Shown: in pieces, positions 15,901 to 23,092 of the stretch
How the letters are laid out: every line of letters starts with the position of its first letter
How positions within the stretch are numbered: the stretch's first letter is position 1
Source of the DNA: a virus
DNA: 52,731 bases
IMG/VR virus record: IMGVR_UViG_3300050821_009259
Location: 1 to 52,731 of that record
Direction: 5' to 3' (one strand)
Translations under genes and position numbers: made by a program
The notes under the pieces: model-generated
Told to the model about the DNA's origin: nothing
The model's input: only the letters and a program-made list of their open reading frames with translations
Database searches by the model: none

Positions 15901-18598
15901 CGCGGAACTTGTGAAGATCGACCCGGAGATCACCCGGCGCGAGGCGATGGATGCCATCAGCGGCTACGGCGATTTCAAACAGTTGAGCCAAGATCAAATC
16001 AGTGTAGAATTGCGCGGCATCAAGGGAGAATTGCAGCAGGTTGCCAAGCTCGAAGATTTGCAGGCCAAGAAGCCGTTGCAGAAAACAGGAGTCGAACGCC
16101 GGACGCCGACTAACGAGGAACGGCGGCTCATCAAACAGGTCAACGAGGCCAAAAAGAAATACGGCGTGATGGTCACCGACCCGGCATCACAGCTTCGCTC
16201 CGCGTTGGACGCATCCAAAACACGGCTGCGGAACCAGATCAATGACTTGCAGCATCAGATTGATACACGGGAGAAAATCGTCAAACAGCGGACATCGCCG
16301 CCGACCGACCCGGAAGTTGAGTCCCTGAAAGCGCAGCGAGACGCGCTCAAAACTCAATTTGATGACATTTTCGGAAAAAAAGAGATCACTGACGAACAGC
16401 GTTTGAAAGCCGCGATTGCGGCGGCGGAGCGTAGTGAGGCCGAATGGGAGAAGCGACTGGCCGATGCCCGGCAGGGAGTTTTCGACGCCGGAACAACAGG
16501 CCGCACACCGCCAAGCAGCGCGGAGCTTGACGCCATTCGCGCTCGTCGTGAGGCTTTGAAGGATGAGGTTGATTCCTTGCGAGACGCCGACGAGGGTATT
16601 CAACAGAAGAAGCGTCAGGATCAGCTTGAGACACAAAAGGCCGCGCTTCAAAAACAGATTGCCGAGCAGGAGCGCCGGTTGAAGGAAGGCGACCTGAAAC
16701 CAACACAACCGGAACAGAATCGACCCGCCGAGCCTGCCATTGAAACTCTCAAGCAACAGCGTGATGCGCTGGCCCGTCAGATCGTTGAAGCCAGGAAGAA
16801 GCCAGCGGAGCAAAAGGCGGCTGAGCAAATGGTGCGCCAGTTGGACGCGCTCAATAAACGAATCCGCGAGCGGGAAGAAAAACTCGCGTCTGGCAATCTG
16901 TCGCCGGAAAACCCGCGACAGAGCAGGCCGATGTCACCGCAATTGGAAATGGCGAGACAACGGCTTGAGGCGGTGAATAAGCAGATCGAAGAAGCACGCA
17001 AAGCCGCACGTCCCCGCATGACGCCGGAACAACGAAGCCTGAATGCGCTCAAGACCCGGCTGAGGAATCGCACGGAAGAACTGCGGACAAAGTTGAAGTC
17101 TGGCGATTTCTCAACCAAACCCAAGACGCCAATCAAACTGGACGAGGAAGGTTTAAAGCTCAAGGCCGAGAATGAAAAAGCCAAGCAGGCATTCGAGGCC
17201 GGGCTTCGCGCAGACCAACTTGCCCGCCGCTCGCGATTCGACAAGATTCGGGACTCGCTCACCAAATGGCGGCGCGGGTTTCTGCTATCATCTCCAACCA
17301 CACTGGCCAAACTGACTGCTGCGGCGGCGCTTCGCATGGTGACAACCCCTTTGGAAGAAGCGGTTGGCGGCGGGTTGTCGAAGCTGCCCGGCGTTTCGGA
17401 AGTCGCTGCAAGGGCGCCGCGAGAGGGCGGATTCAGCGCCAAGGCTGAGTCTGAGGCTATCACCAAGGCGTTCACACAAGGGCTGGAAGACGCGGCGAAT
17501 GTGCTGAAAACCGGCAAGGGCACGCTGGAAACTCTGTTTGGAGATCGCCGTGAGGTTTCAACCGGCGAGATGGACTCCGGCACCCGGTCAATCGTGGACT
17601 TTTTTGGCCAGCTTCACGGGGCACTCAAGGCGCCAGTCAAACGCGCGGAGTTTGCCCGGTCGTTCCAGAAACGCGCGGAGTTCGCCATGAAGCAAGGCGT
17701 TGACGTGACCGACCCGCTGGTTCAAATGCGGCTGTCGCTGGAAGCCTACAAAGACGCTGACCGTGCAATCTTCACGCAAAACAATCCCGTGGCGGAAAAG
17801 GTGCGGAGATTCATCAATTCGTTTGAGGAAAAGAACAAGGCGACAGGCAAAGTTCCGGTCATGGGCAAAGTTGCGGCCACGACCGGACGCCTGCTGTTGC
17901 CGATTACGCGGGTGCCCACAAATATCGTTGGCGAGATTTTCCAATACATCACCGGCACAGGGACTGGCTCTGCTGGCGTCGTTAGAGCGCTGCGCAACGG
18001 CGTCGAGAACCTGAAACCCGAAGAAGCGGACCTGATTATGCGGCAACTCAAAAAAGGCTCGCTTGGCGCGGCGGGGTTGATTACCGGCTACCTGCTCGCC
18101 GATCAGATTGGCGGCTACCATCAGACCGGTCAAAAGCCAAAGCACGGCGACTTGAAACCGGGGTCGATCAAAATCGCAGGTGAGGAAATACCCGCGCACT
18201 TGTTGCATTCGCCGTTCATGGAAACCCTGCAAGTTGGGGCCACTGTTCGGAAAGTGGCCGACTCAAAGCTCCGCAAGAAAGACCAGACCACGCAGGGCAT
18301 TCCCGCCGGTCTGGTTGCTGGGGGTCTTGGACTCACGGAAGAAGTTCCGTTCGTGCGTGAAATGTTGGAAGTCACGAAGGCGTACAATCCCAACGAGCGC
18401 GGCGCGTTCTTTGGTGAACTCGGAAAGTCCATGATCGAACCACAGGCTTTGCAGTGGATCGCGGAGAAGACCGACAAGAACGAATACGGACAGCGCGTCA
18501 ACCGCAAGCCAACGAATGTTGTCGAACATCTCGAAATGGGGATTCCAGGATTGCGCGAGAAAGTGCCGGTCAACTGGAAACAGCCGGTGATTCAGTAA
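12896..18598 (+). CDS. Giant internal virion / DNA-ejection-type protein (about 1,900 residues)
   Basis: From ATG 12896; a TTG three codons earlier is an alternative. The N-terminus has a tandem repeat of a DWSQFTPVD motif. Residues about 150-330 contain hydrophobic, Ala/Gly-rich segments (AIGGMLPLFAAAMLPGGEAA) that could insert into a membrane. The middle (about 650-1000) is a folded helical region (RKTFGAVWDQAMALIDRDPG onward) and residues 1050-1430 are long coiled coil. A hydrophobic stretch (SLGAAGLITGYLLADQIGGY) is near the C-terminus. Size, composition and position match the largest ejection protein of podoviruses, or polyvalent phage proteins injected with the DNA. I cannot see a lytic transglycosylase motif. 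The frame continues after the stop for 20 codons. Confidence 0.6.
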   Translation: MPADTQPPDAPIDWSQFTPVDTDTNAPVDWSQFTPVDIKPPPSETVFKALNSLIAGVAGSGANIAKAATRLEDPGALPQNFRTFKMAEDLASRNMEPTPMGSDLQFINAAGQSVGGPTGPSKFELAQQSLQAAEEARRKRLQAPGKAVTGALQGVTTSAQQLAAETPGNEHVAKAAEAIGGMLPLFAAAMLPGGEAAVPAIAGAQQAGSTGDEALKFYKSQGYTDDQAQKMADSAAAQAGLTSAALFAALPGPGKAVAEKMLGQKLAGASPLVKSAINTLAEGAQGSVFMGADTLLRDAAAKHSFRPDLTWEQAFNEAAKAALAGGLTAGAVRAAVEIPTVVREGAKLLPKTAQEVVKSQAEAPAAPPQGVSEPGGTQIPPVEPETPARALEKPITITPQPESEVSNATSVQSKTGEFHADVRELARKGQEEVPIQESGQRILDIPEKPTSEVPLNQSVSQEAVSPHIKTLSELPPGRGKEAIIAGASLDPARPQDLEALSNLRAKAEAASKTAQEAYRANPADKALFAAAMAARQRAVDLREAHEAATGMGGSADKAKTFVKDYQPPFPGGKAREGAIQSETKAAQPATEPAQAATVQPSGATKQPQFVGMGGATPGEMSPSPQTPTGIKNATVDAERATRGLPAAIQPLRKTFGAVWDQAMALIDRDPGVQDRLIAELKEKPRALQDFEDALLLHRQVDLQNEFGKAARDLAQAYDDGRTDDVAEIRARMAGWSDALLDVYDVGKKAGTETGRGLAARRMMANEDFSLASMTLQKRAAKGGEPLTEVETDQIQKLNAKIEATQKAYDDYVAQVEARISELEASRAVDQIKADAKENPETPPHVKALADRIVTALEKQADAARVRLKGKLFSLSPDVAADLSIIGASKIARGALDFARWSGEMVQEFGDAIKPHLQDLFKMSSESLDKQIERSAGKNMAPRVKKSVAKTDIEDAKKTATENISEKVSSGKKNEITPYVQKLARLFVEQGIKQRDPLVDAVHAELVKIDPEITRREAMDAISGYGDFKQLSQDQISVELRGIKGELQQVAKLEDLQAKKPLQKTGVERRTPTNEERRLIKQVNEAKKKYGVMVTDPASQLRSALDASKTRLRNQINDLQHQIDTREKIVKQRTSPPTDPEVESLKAQRDALKTQFDDIFGKKEITDEQRLKAAIAAAERSEAEWEKRLADARQGVFDAGTTGRTPPSSAELDAIRARREALKDEVDSLRDADEGIQQKKRQDQLETQKAALQKQIAEQERRLKEGDLKPTQPEQNRPAEPAIETLKQQRDALARQIVEARKKPAEQKAAEQMVRQLDALNKRIREREEKLASGNLSPENPRQSRPMSPQLEMARQRLEAVNKQIEEARKAARPRMTPEQRSLNALKTRLRNRTEELRTKLKSGDFSTKPKTPIKLDEEGLKLKAENEKAKQAFEAGLRADQLARRSRFDKIRDSLTKWRRGFLLSSPTTLAKLTAAAALRMVTTPLEEAVGGGLSKLPGVSEVAARAPREGGFSAKAESEAITKAFTQGLEDAANVLKTGKGTLETLFGDRREVSTGEMDSGTRSIVDFFGQLHGALKAPVKRAEFARSFQKRAEFAMKQGVDVTDPLVQMRLSLEAYKDADRAIFTQNNPVAEKVRRFINSFEEKNKATGKVPVMGKVAATTGRLLLPITRVPTNIVGEIFQYITGTGTGSAGVVRALRNGVENLKPEEADLIMRQLKKGSLGAAGLITGYLLADQIGGYHQTGQKPKHGDLKPGSIKIAGEEIPAHLLHSPFMETLQVGATVRKVADSKLRKKDQTTQGIPAGLVAGGLGLTEEVPFVREMLEVTKAYNPNERGAFFGELGKSMIEPQALQWIAEKTDKNEYGQRVNRKPTNVVEHLEMGIPGLREKVPVNWKQPVIQ

Positions 18599-18661
18599 CG
18601 CTACCAGCAAGCCCGTCAGGCGCAGCAGGAGGATTTACAGTTGTTTGAGAGTCTCAAATGA
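18599..18661 (+). other. In-frame coding-like extension beyond the TAA of the giant protein
   Basis: Directly after TAA (18596-18598) the same frame reads RYQQARQAQQ and ends LFESLK before TGA at 18659-18661. The composition is that of the coiled-coil tails in this phage. This could be a recent nonsense mutation, a leaky stop or a coincidence. The segment also contains the palindrome TTTGAGA-G-TCTCAAA at 18644-18658, which spans the stop of the convergent - strand gene. Confidence 0.4.
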
Positions 18662-18878
18662 CCTGCTCCGGTTCGTTCGGCCATTCAATCACGCCGCCCG
18701 GAAAGAATCGCATGTCGGGTGGTTCGTCGTAGTGCATTGACCATTTTGTTCCAAATTCCATGAACATGACTTCTCGCGGGTCAAATGCTGTGATTTTTAC
18801 GACTGTGTCTTTGTCGAAGACTTGTCCATTTTTGACATGCTCATGGTCTTGTCCGAATGTAAAATATCCAGTTTTCAT
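18654..18878 (-). CDS. Small hypothetical protein, last gene of the early operon
   Basis: 74 residues from ATG 18878 (MKTGYFTFGQDHEHVKNG), four bases after the stop of the gene before it; the frame is open to 18938, but that part overlaps the neighbour. Beta-rich sequence with FDPREVMFMEFG and WSMHYDEPPDMRFFPGG. No family recognised. Confidence 0.65.
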   Translation of the reverse strand: MKTGYFTFGQDHEHVKNGQVFDKDTVVKITAFDPREVMFMEFGTKWSMHYDEPPDMRFFPGGVIEWPNEPEQVI

Positions 18879-18882
18879 AAAT

Positions 18883-19146
18883 TCACTCTTTCGGCACTTC
18901 GCCAGTGCCTTCACATTTCGGGCATTCCATTGGGACAAATTCCAGCCGACATTCCGAGCACAGCCATCGCCCGTCTGGAATTTTTACCCGGCATCCAATT
19001 CCACACGCAGAGCAGCGCATGGGGCTCACAATGCAAGAGCCATCGCATTTTGGACATTCAACCATCGTCGGCCCATCAAGGTCGCGCTGTGACACGCCGG
19101 GAGGCAGATACGGGTCTTGGGACGGCAGCTTGTAGGGGTCGCTCAT
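18883..19146 (-). CDS. Zinc-binding protein with DnaJ-like CxxCxG motifs
   Basis: 87 residues from ATG 19146, which overlaps the upstream stop as ATGA. Four cysteine pairs: CPKCDGSC, RCSACGIGC, LCSECR and CPKCEGTGEV. The first and last are DnaJ zinc-finger repeats in sequence. Probably binds two zinc ions. One of several small zinc proteins in this operon; role unknown. Confidence 0.7.
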   Translation of the reverse strand: MSDPYKLPSQDPYLPPGVSQRDLDGPTMVECPKCDGSCIVSPMRCSACGIGCRVKIPDGRWLCSECRLEFVPMECPKCEGTGEVPKE

Positions 19147-19397
19147 ATTGGTGTCCTTTTGTTCCATCGTTCCGCTATTGAGTTGAACAGTTGTTCGATC
19201 GTGTACTCTTTGAAATCCTCTTTCGGTTCGGCGATCTCAAGCTGGCAGTTCGGACAGTAAACCGCGACTTGAGAACCGTGCCTGCCAGCTACGGTCACTT
19301 GTCGATAAATCCGATTCCAGTCACTGTCCGGCGCTGTGCCGCAACATGGACACGGAAGCAATTCGGTGAGCTTATCCACGTTGCACCGCCTTTTCAC
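19143..19397 (-). CDS. Lar-like restriction-alleviation family protein
   Basis: 84 residues; a GTG at 19379 would give 78. The pattern LLPCPCCGTAP, then VYCPNCQLEIAEP and a terminal AERWNKR, is that of the Lar family: one zinc ribbon with a conserved C-terminal WN-R motif. Lar of Rac prophage alleviates type I restriction, but most family members are uncharacterised, so the function here is inference. Part of the early operon, overlapping both neighbours. Confidence 0.6.
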   Translation of the reverse strand: MKRRCNVDKLTELLPCPCCGTAPDSDWNRIYRQVTVAGRHGSQVAVYCPNCQLEIAEPKEDFKEYTIEQLFNSIAERWNKRTPI

Positions 19398-19575
19398 GCT
19401 CGCAGAGCTTCACGAGTTCCTTGTAAGCCTCGTGGATGGTTGGCGAGCCGACTCCCACGTCTGCCGTCATGCTGGCGCACGAAGTGTTGGGGCAATAAAT
19501 CCAGATGCCGCATGTCTCCTGACTGTACTTGAGCGGCGTCCGGCATATCGGGCATTTGTATAGTGATTTGCTCAT
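19372..19575 (-). CDS. Small zinc-ribbon protein
   Basis: 67 residues with KCPICRTPL and IYCPNTSCAS, a two-knuckle zinc ribbon, then a basic helix (AYKELVKLCEREKAV). It resembles the neighbouring Lar-like protein without the WN-R end. ATGA overlap with the gene upstream. Confidence 0.65.
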   Translation of the reverse strand: MSKSLYKCPICRTPLKYSQETCGIWIYCPNTSCASMTADVGVGSPTIHEAYKELVKLCEREKAVQRG

Positions 19576-19817
19576 GCGTGTGGAAGTTGCGGGGTTAATC
19601 TGGCGATCTGCGCCTCAAGTTGCGCGATGCGAAGGGTTTGGTCCAGCCACTCTTGTTCCTGTTCGCGCATCCGCTCGCACGCCTTGTCCTTCTGATCGAA
19701 CAGACCTTTCCATCGGTCAATTTCCGATTGCGCCTTTGCCGCCTGCTCCATTGAGTCGATCAGCAGGTCGGCGATTATGGTTTCCAGAGTTTGACAGCGT
19801 TCACATTTTGTGTTCAT
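19572..19817 (-). CDS. Small coiled-coil protein
   Basis: 81 residues. It begins with a possible metal-binding pair (CERC) and continues as charged coiled coil (AAKAQSEIDRWKGLFDQKDK and RIAQLEAQIARL). The ATG overlaps the stop of the RusA-like frame as ATGA, which also supports that frame's end. Function unknown. Confidence 0.65.
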   Translation of the reverse strand: MNTKCERCQTLETIIADLLIDSMEQAAKAQSEIDRWKGLFDQKDKACERMREQEQEWLDQTLRIAQLEAQIARLTPQLPHA

Positions 19818-20203
19818 AATTTTTCGATGGTTATATCCGCCCCTTCCTCACCTTTGGGAACCTCCACGCAGTGAATGTGAATCTCCGGTATCCACTGGCG
19901 AGAGTCGTCTAACGGCACGGATGAGGCAATCCAAGATCGTAGAGCTTCCGCCGTCCAAGTCGCGCGGACGGTTGTCAGAGTACCGCATCGTAATTGTGAC
20001 TCGAAACTTTGGATGCACTTTTCCATCCACGCCAGATGTTTTCGGCTTGTTATCGGTCGCGGCTTTCCCGTGCGCCGGTCGATTGTCGCTCGCTTTTGCG
20101 TCTTGAACGATGGGCAATGAGACAGTTCGCGCACTTGCAGCCGGACGACCGTAGGAGCCGTCTGGCTGGCGGATGAAGCCCTTTGCTCGAAGGTCGGATT
20201 CAT
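19814..20203 (-). CDS. RusA-like endonuclease frame (Holliday-junction resolvase type), overlapping a second frame
   Basis: 129 residues. It has ATGA junctions at both ends: its ATG overlaps the stop at 20200-20202 and its stop overlaps the ATG at 19817. The sequence carries RusA-family features at its ends: HCPSFKTQKRATIDRRTGK and SRKHLAWMEKC in the first half, and VPLDDSRQWIPEI followed by VPKGEEGADITIE at the C-terminus. The central acidic RDLD block expected of RusA is missing from this frame and appears in the other frame of the same DNA (19848-20207). Either the two frames form one protein through frameshifting, or both are separate genes, or an indel has broken a single gene. Confidence 0.5.
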   Translation of the reverse strand: MNPTFEQRASSASQTAPTVVRLQVRELSHCPSFKTQKRATIDRRTGKPRPITSRKHLAWMEKCIQSFESQLRCGTLTTVRATWTAEALRSWIASSVPLDDSRQWIPEIHIHCVEVPKGEEGADITIEKL

Positions 20204-20207
20204 TCAC
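19848..20207 (-). CDS. Second overlapping frame with the RusA-like acidic core
   Basis: 119 residues starting four bases before the previous ATG. The start (SDLRAKGFIRQPDGSYGRP) looks like a genuine phage protein N-terminus. Residues about 68-103 (HPKFRVTITMRYSDNRP, then RDLDGGSSTILDCLIRA) resemble the RusA core, but the usual DN-xx-K is DG-xx-S, so catalysis is doubtful. After LIRAV the sequence degenerates, while the +1 frame continues with LDDSRQW as in RusA proteins. It could be a full separate protein or the N-terminal part of a frameshift product. Confidence 0.45.
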   Translation of the reverse strand: MNESDLRAKGFIRQPDGSYGRPAASARTVSLPIVQDAKASDNRPAHGKAATDNKPKTSGVDGKVHPKFRVTITMRYSDNRPRDLDGGSSTILDCLIRAVRRLSPVDTGDSHSLRGGSQR

Positions 20208-20388
20208 AATCCCTCCAGTGTGTCGGTTCGTAATAAACGTACATGCTTCCGTCGTCGAAAAACCAAAGGTGATTAAGGCGTTTTAGACGACCCTCATTGC
20301 GGCATCCGTTTTGGTCGTCAATCTTTGTTTCTACCACCTTATTTTCTGGCGGAATACACTCTTTTGTGGGTATCCAAATTCGTTCCAT
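20200..20388 (-). CDS. DUF551-like small protein
   Basis: 62 residues. The pattern WIPTKECIPPENKVVETKI, a central HLWFFDDG and a terminal THWRDC resembles DUF551 phage proteins, which have an N-terminal W-P-PP motif and a C-terminal hW. Function unknown for the family. Immediately follows a small membrane protein gene in the operon. Confidence 0.55.
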   Translation of the reverse strand: MERIWIPTKECIPPENKVVETKIDDQNGCRNEGRLKRLNHLWFFDDGSMYVYYEPTHWRDCE

Positions 20389-20390
20389 AA

Positions 20391-20570
20391 TCAGTTTTCG
20401 GAAAAGAATTTATCCTGAGGAATCTCGCGCTTCACCAGCGCAAACGGCTTGCACTCGCCAAGCGTGGCAATCAGCTTGCGGCAGTACCGAATGTGCGCCA
20501 TGTGGGCATAGACGGTCGCAATCGTCGCGCCAGTGAACGCGCCGCCGATGAATAGAAGTGTTGGGGTCAT
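20391..20570 (-). CDS. Small membrane protein
   Basis: 59 residues with an N-terminal hydrophobic segment (PTLLFIGGAFTGATIATVYA) and a basic, Cys-containing tail. The ATG overlaps the upstream stop (ATGA at 20567-20570) and the stop is two bases from the next ATG, so translation is well supported by spacing. Role unknown. Confidence 0.7.
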   Translation of the reverse strand: MTPTLLFIGGAFTGATIATVYAHMAHIRYCRKLIATLGECKPFALVKREIPQDKFFSEN

Positions 20571-20806
20571 AGTATCACTTCATCGGTTGTTTTGATCTCG
20601 GTTTCGGTAGTTCTGATTATCAATCTAAACGTATAGCCGCGCCGCTTGGCTGTCTCCATTCGACTCTTTTCATAAGCAACGAATTGCTCAAGTGTTAATA
20701 TTGGCATGATAAGCGTGTCGTTGTCCATCCACTTCATGCCGGTATAGGGGAGCCATTTTTCGTCAGAATTTTTCTTTCGTTCAATTACGCTTTCTAAAGT
20801 CTTCAT
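20567..20806 (-). CDS. Small hypothetical protein
   Basis: 79 residues from ATG 20806 (MKTLESVIERKKNSDEKWLP), four bases after the exonuclease stop; the frame upstream of this ATG lies in the exonuclease gene. It is mixed alpha/beta and ends EIKTTDEVIL. No motif recognised. Confidence 0.65.
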   Translation of the reverse strand: MKTLESVIERKKNSDEKWLPYTGMKWMDNDTLIMPILTLEQFVAYEKSRMETAKRRGYTFRLIIRTTETEIKTTDEVIL

Positions 20807-20810
20807 AATT

Positions 20811-21761
20811 TTATTGCTGTACCATCCAACTTTCCGGCTCTGTGGCCGACCAGCCGTTTCGTTCCCATTTCGCGCAGGCCAGTTTTTCATAGTCCGGCCA
20901 CACGCCGGTTTTGAGGCACTGACAGTAAAGCGACAGCGCGTCACGATATTGCATTCTGCCGATCTCCAGGAACTCAGAAGACAGCCATCTTCTCCCAAGC
21001 TGATACGGCGGGATGTTCTCAGAAAGTACGTGCATCCAACCCGTTCGGCCCTCGTGCGTCGCGGCCTCGTAGCAGTCTAAATAAGCTGCCGCTTGCACGG
21101 CGTATCCGTGCGCAAACACTTCCTTTGGCCATACTCGCGGGTGAGCCGACCGGCAAGTCTTCAAATCCGCAAGCGTGTTGTGAAACCCATCCGTGGGGTT
21201 CGTGGGAACAATGTCCACGAGAATCTTGAACGGCACGACGATGCCTTTCGCCTTATCCAGCCAGTCCGCCGTCACCATGACCGAACGCTTGGCCCCGTCG
21301 AGCAGTGAGGCAATCTGCTTGTCGGCCAGGAGCAGATCTGCCGCGTGTTTGGCCGCTTGGTAGTCGTCCTGCTTGAGGCATACGATCCCGGCGGATTCAC
21401 GCTCTGACATCCAATCGTCGCAGTACGTGGCACCGCGATTCCACGTCTTATCGACTGGCTGCTTCTTGCGGTCTTGTCCGGGATACGTGGCCGGGCAAAT
21501 GGCATATCGTTTCTCGAACTGATGCGGCTGCAACACAAGGCAGTCGATCAGGTTGCCCCAATCTGTCGCGTCCGTCTCCTTGTCCTCGACGCCAGCCAGC
21601 CAGCGGGCCGGGCAGTGCGCGAACTCGGTTAGCTCGCTGCGGGACATGACAAACTTCGGGTCGCCACGTTTCGGAACATTTCCCCTGTCGTCAATCGGCT
21701 GAAACAAATGATATTTCAACGGGTCAACATCGCTGCCGATTACTTTGCCGGATTGCCACAT
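20811..21761 (-). CDS. RecE-like PD-(D/E)XK exonuclease
   Basis: 316 residues. Motifs of the RecE/exodeoxyribonuclease VIII family occur in order: SRSELTEFAHCPARWLAG, the helix GNLIDCLVLQPHQFEKRY, the metal-binding VDIVP and TLADLKTCRS (D then D-x-K, about residues 180-205), and HGYAVQAAAYLDCY (the Q-x-x-x-Y motif). The enzyme would digest duplex ends 5' to 3' to leave single strands for annealing. It works naturally with the Sak4/RecA-like ATPase encoded just upstream and the SSB at 31.9 kb. Confidence 0.82.
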   Translation of the reverse strand: MWQSGKVIGSDVDPLKYHLFQPIDDRGNVPKRGDPKFVMSRSELTEFAHCPARWLAGVEDKETDATDWGNLIDCLVLQPHQFEKRYAICPATYPGQDRKKQPVDKTWNRGATYCDDWMSERESAGIVCLKQDDYQAAKHAADLLLADKQIASLLDGAKRSVMVTADWLDKAKGIVVPFKILVDIVPTNPTDGFHNTLADLKTCRSAHPRVWPKEVFAHGYAVQAAAYLDCYEAATHEGRTGWMHVLSENIPPYQLGRRWLSSEFLEIGRMQYRDALSLYCQCLKTGVWPDYEKLACAKWERNGWSATEPESWMVQQ

Positions 21762-21763
21762 AG

Positions 21764-21946
21764 TCAGTCCTTGATTTCGGTAATTGAGTCCACGGTGGAC
21801 TGGGTGAGCGTGTGCATCTCCGGTGTGAATGCGTGATACTCAGCCTGTAGAGCGGCCTTTTCGGCCTTGAATTTTGTTGTGGCTTCGATTTCCACCGTGG
21901 CAAATATCGTGCATTGCATCGACACTGCGTATTTTCTAGTGTTCAT
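21764..21946 (-). CDS. Small hypothetical protein
   Basis: 60 residues, three bases before the exonuclease start. A beta-strand-like start (KYAVSMQCTIFATVEIEA) followed by a charged helix. The pattern of a phage protein whose strand pair precedes a helix is too general for a family call. Confidence 0.6.
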   Translation of the reverse strand: MNTRKYAVSMQCTIFATVEIEATTKFKAEKAALQAEYHAFTPEMHTLTQSTVDSITEIKD

Positions 21947-21982
21947 TCTCTTTCCTTTCTCTGCGTTGGTTTGGTGGGTTGG

Positions 21983-22204
21983 TTATTTTAATGGGTTAAA
22001 AATGTCGAGAACGACTTCATTAACCGTGGTGATTCTGTGGATAAGTCTCGTTTTGGCCTTTGGGGCAATTTGTTTAAATTGCGCGAGCCTCCGTTCGGCA
22101 TCTCTTTTTCCCTGGCAATTGTAACCTTCAAAATCTTCAAATGTATCCAACACCTCATTGTGGCTTTGGATCACAAATGTTTCGGTTTCACTGGTAGATT
22201 TCAT
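21983..22204 (-). CDS. Small hypothetical protein
   Basis: 73 residues, beta then helix: TETFVIQSHNEVLDTFEDFE, then KRDAERRLAQFKQIAPKA. Its layout matches small phage proteins of unknown function with a strand-helix-strand fold. No motif to assign a role. Confidence 0.6.
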   Translation of the reverse strand: MKSTSETETFVIQSHNEVLDTFEDFEGYNCQGKRDAERRLAQFKQIAPKAKTRLIHRITTVNEVVLDIFNPLK

Positions 22205-22241
22205 ATTATCTTCCCGTTATTGCTGACTCGGATTGAGGATT

Positions 22242-22424
22242 TCATAATTCGTCTCCGTCGCAGTCTTCGATTATCGCGTCCGGGTGAAGGTTGTCACATA
22301 AACCGCCAGCAAGAAGCCCGTCGCACGGCCTGCTTTCGAGTGGAGTGCATTTGCATTGAAGCGCAAGTTCCTGAACAAGCTGCTGATAGCCGGGATCGTT
22401 GTGCATTTCATCGAGTGAGTTCAT
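22242..22424 (-). CDS. Small cysteine-containing protein
   Basis: 60 residues. Contains KCKCTPLESRPCDGLLAGGLC, described here as CxC then a PCDGLLAGG-LCD motif; this motif recurs in small phage proteins I have seen but has no known function. Four Cys could bind one zinc. The C-terminus is acidic. Confidence 0.6.
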   Translation of the reverse strand: MNSLDEMHNDPGYQQLVQELALQCKCTPLESRPCDGLLAGGLCDNLHPDAIIEDCDGDEL

Positions 22425-22432
22425 AATGTTAA

Positions 22433-22768
22433 TCAGTCTCGCATCTGCTCTGGTGGTTGGTTGTATGGATAAATTCTCTTCTCTCGCTTAATCCAAGTAG
22501 GCCAGTCACACATACGACGACCGGCATCAAATGTTTTCTCAATCGGATACCACCAAGTATTGCCGTTCTCTAGTCGCACTGAAAGATATTCGGTCGGATG
22601 ATCGTCGTGATTCACAATTCCGAATCCTTTGTATTTCTCACATTCCACGTAAACGACCGAGCGGAGCGGCCTATGTTCTTCACGCCACGCCTTCAACTTC
22701 TTGCTGGCCAATTTGTAGGCCGCAACAAGCTCTTTGATCTCGTCATCCATTCCATCGACTGCTGTCAT
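22433..22768 (-). CDS. Hypothetical protein with an SH3-like beta core
   Basis: 111 residues from ATG 22768, preceded by AGAAAGG. The frame is open back to 22981, but that part crosses a strong hairpin and lies in the structured non-coding region, so the short form is preferred. It starts with a helix (DDEIKELVAAYKLASKKLKA), then a beta core (YKGFGIVNHDDHPTEYLSV, ENGNTWWYPIEK). Small phage proteins of this pattern are of unknown function. Confidence 0.6.
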   Translation of the reverse strand: MTAVDGMDDEIKELVAAYKLASKKLKAWREEHRPLRSVVYVECEKYKGFGIVNHDDHPTEYLSVRLENGNTWWYPIEKTFDAGRRMCDWPTWIKREKRIYPYNQPPEQMRD

Positions 22769-22815
22769 AGTGCCTTTCTGCTCGCTTGGAATAAGTTCCA
22801 GAGCCGAGCCTGAGC

Positions 22816-22850
22816 AAAAGGGTGCCCTTGATCTCTCAAAGTACCCTTTT
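22816..22850 (-). terminator. Strong hairpin at the 3' side of the structured region
   Basis: AAAAGGGT (22816-22823) pairs perfectly with ACCCTTTT (22843-22850), with a further four-pair inner stem around TTGA/TCAA. On the - strand it is followed by only four T before GC, so it may act as a processing or stability hairpin as much as a terminator. It separates the structured region from the gene at 22768. Confidence 0.5.
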
Positions 22851-23092
22851 TCGCTTGGCGCATACGTTCCGTCGCGTCGCCGTCGCTTAAAGTTTTCTGG
22901 CATCGTCCAGCGGTCGCTAACCGAGACTTGGCTCTTTCGCGGCTTGCCATCGTACCAAGGCCGTGATGTCCAGCCCCGCATTGAGTCAGTAGGTGCCCTC
23001 GCTGACTCCGCTCATTCGGATACAGGCCCGCCGTACGCGGATGTCCTGTTCTTACGCGGTTCGATTCTATGGGAGTCCTGTATTCTCTGAAC

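Noticed and set aside
22769-22981. Longer start for the gene at 22433
   Set aside because: The extension passes through the AAAAGGGT/ACCCTTTT hairpin and has no ribosome-binding site, while ATG 22768 does.
23004-23078. Possible + strand tRNA (GTTCGATTC T-loop with GACTCC/GGAGTC ends)
   Set aside because: The T-stem pairs poorly, the D-arm and anticodon loop are not standard, and there is no encoded CCA. The helices are better explained as part of the structured region.
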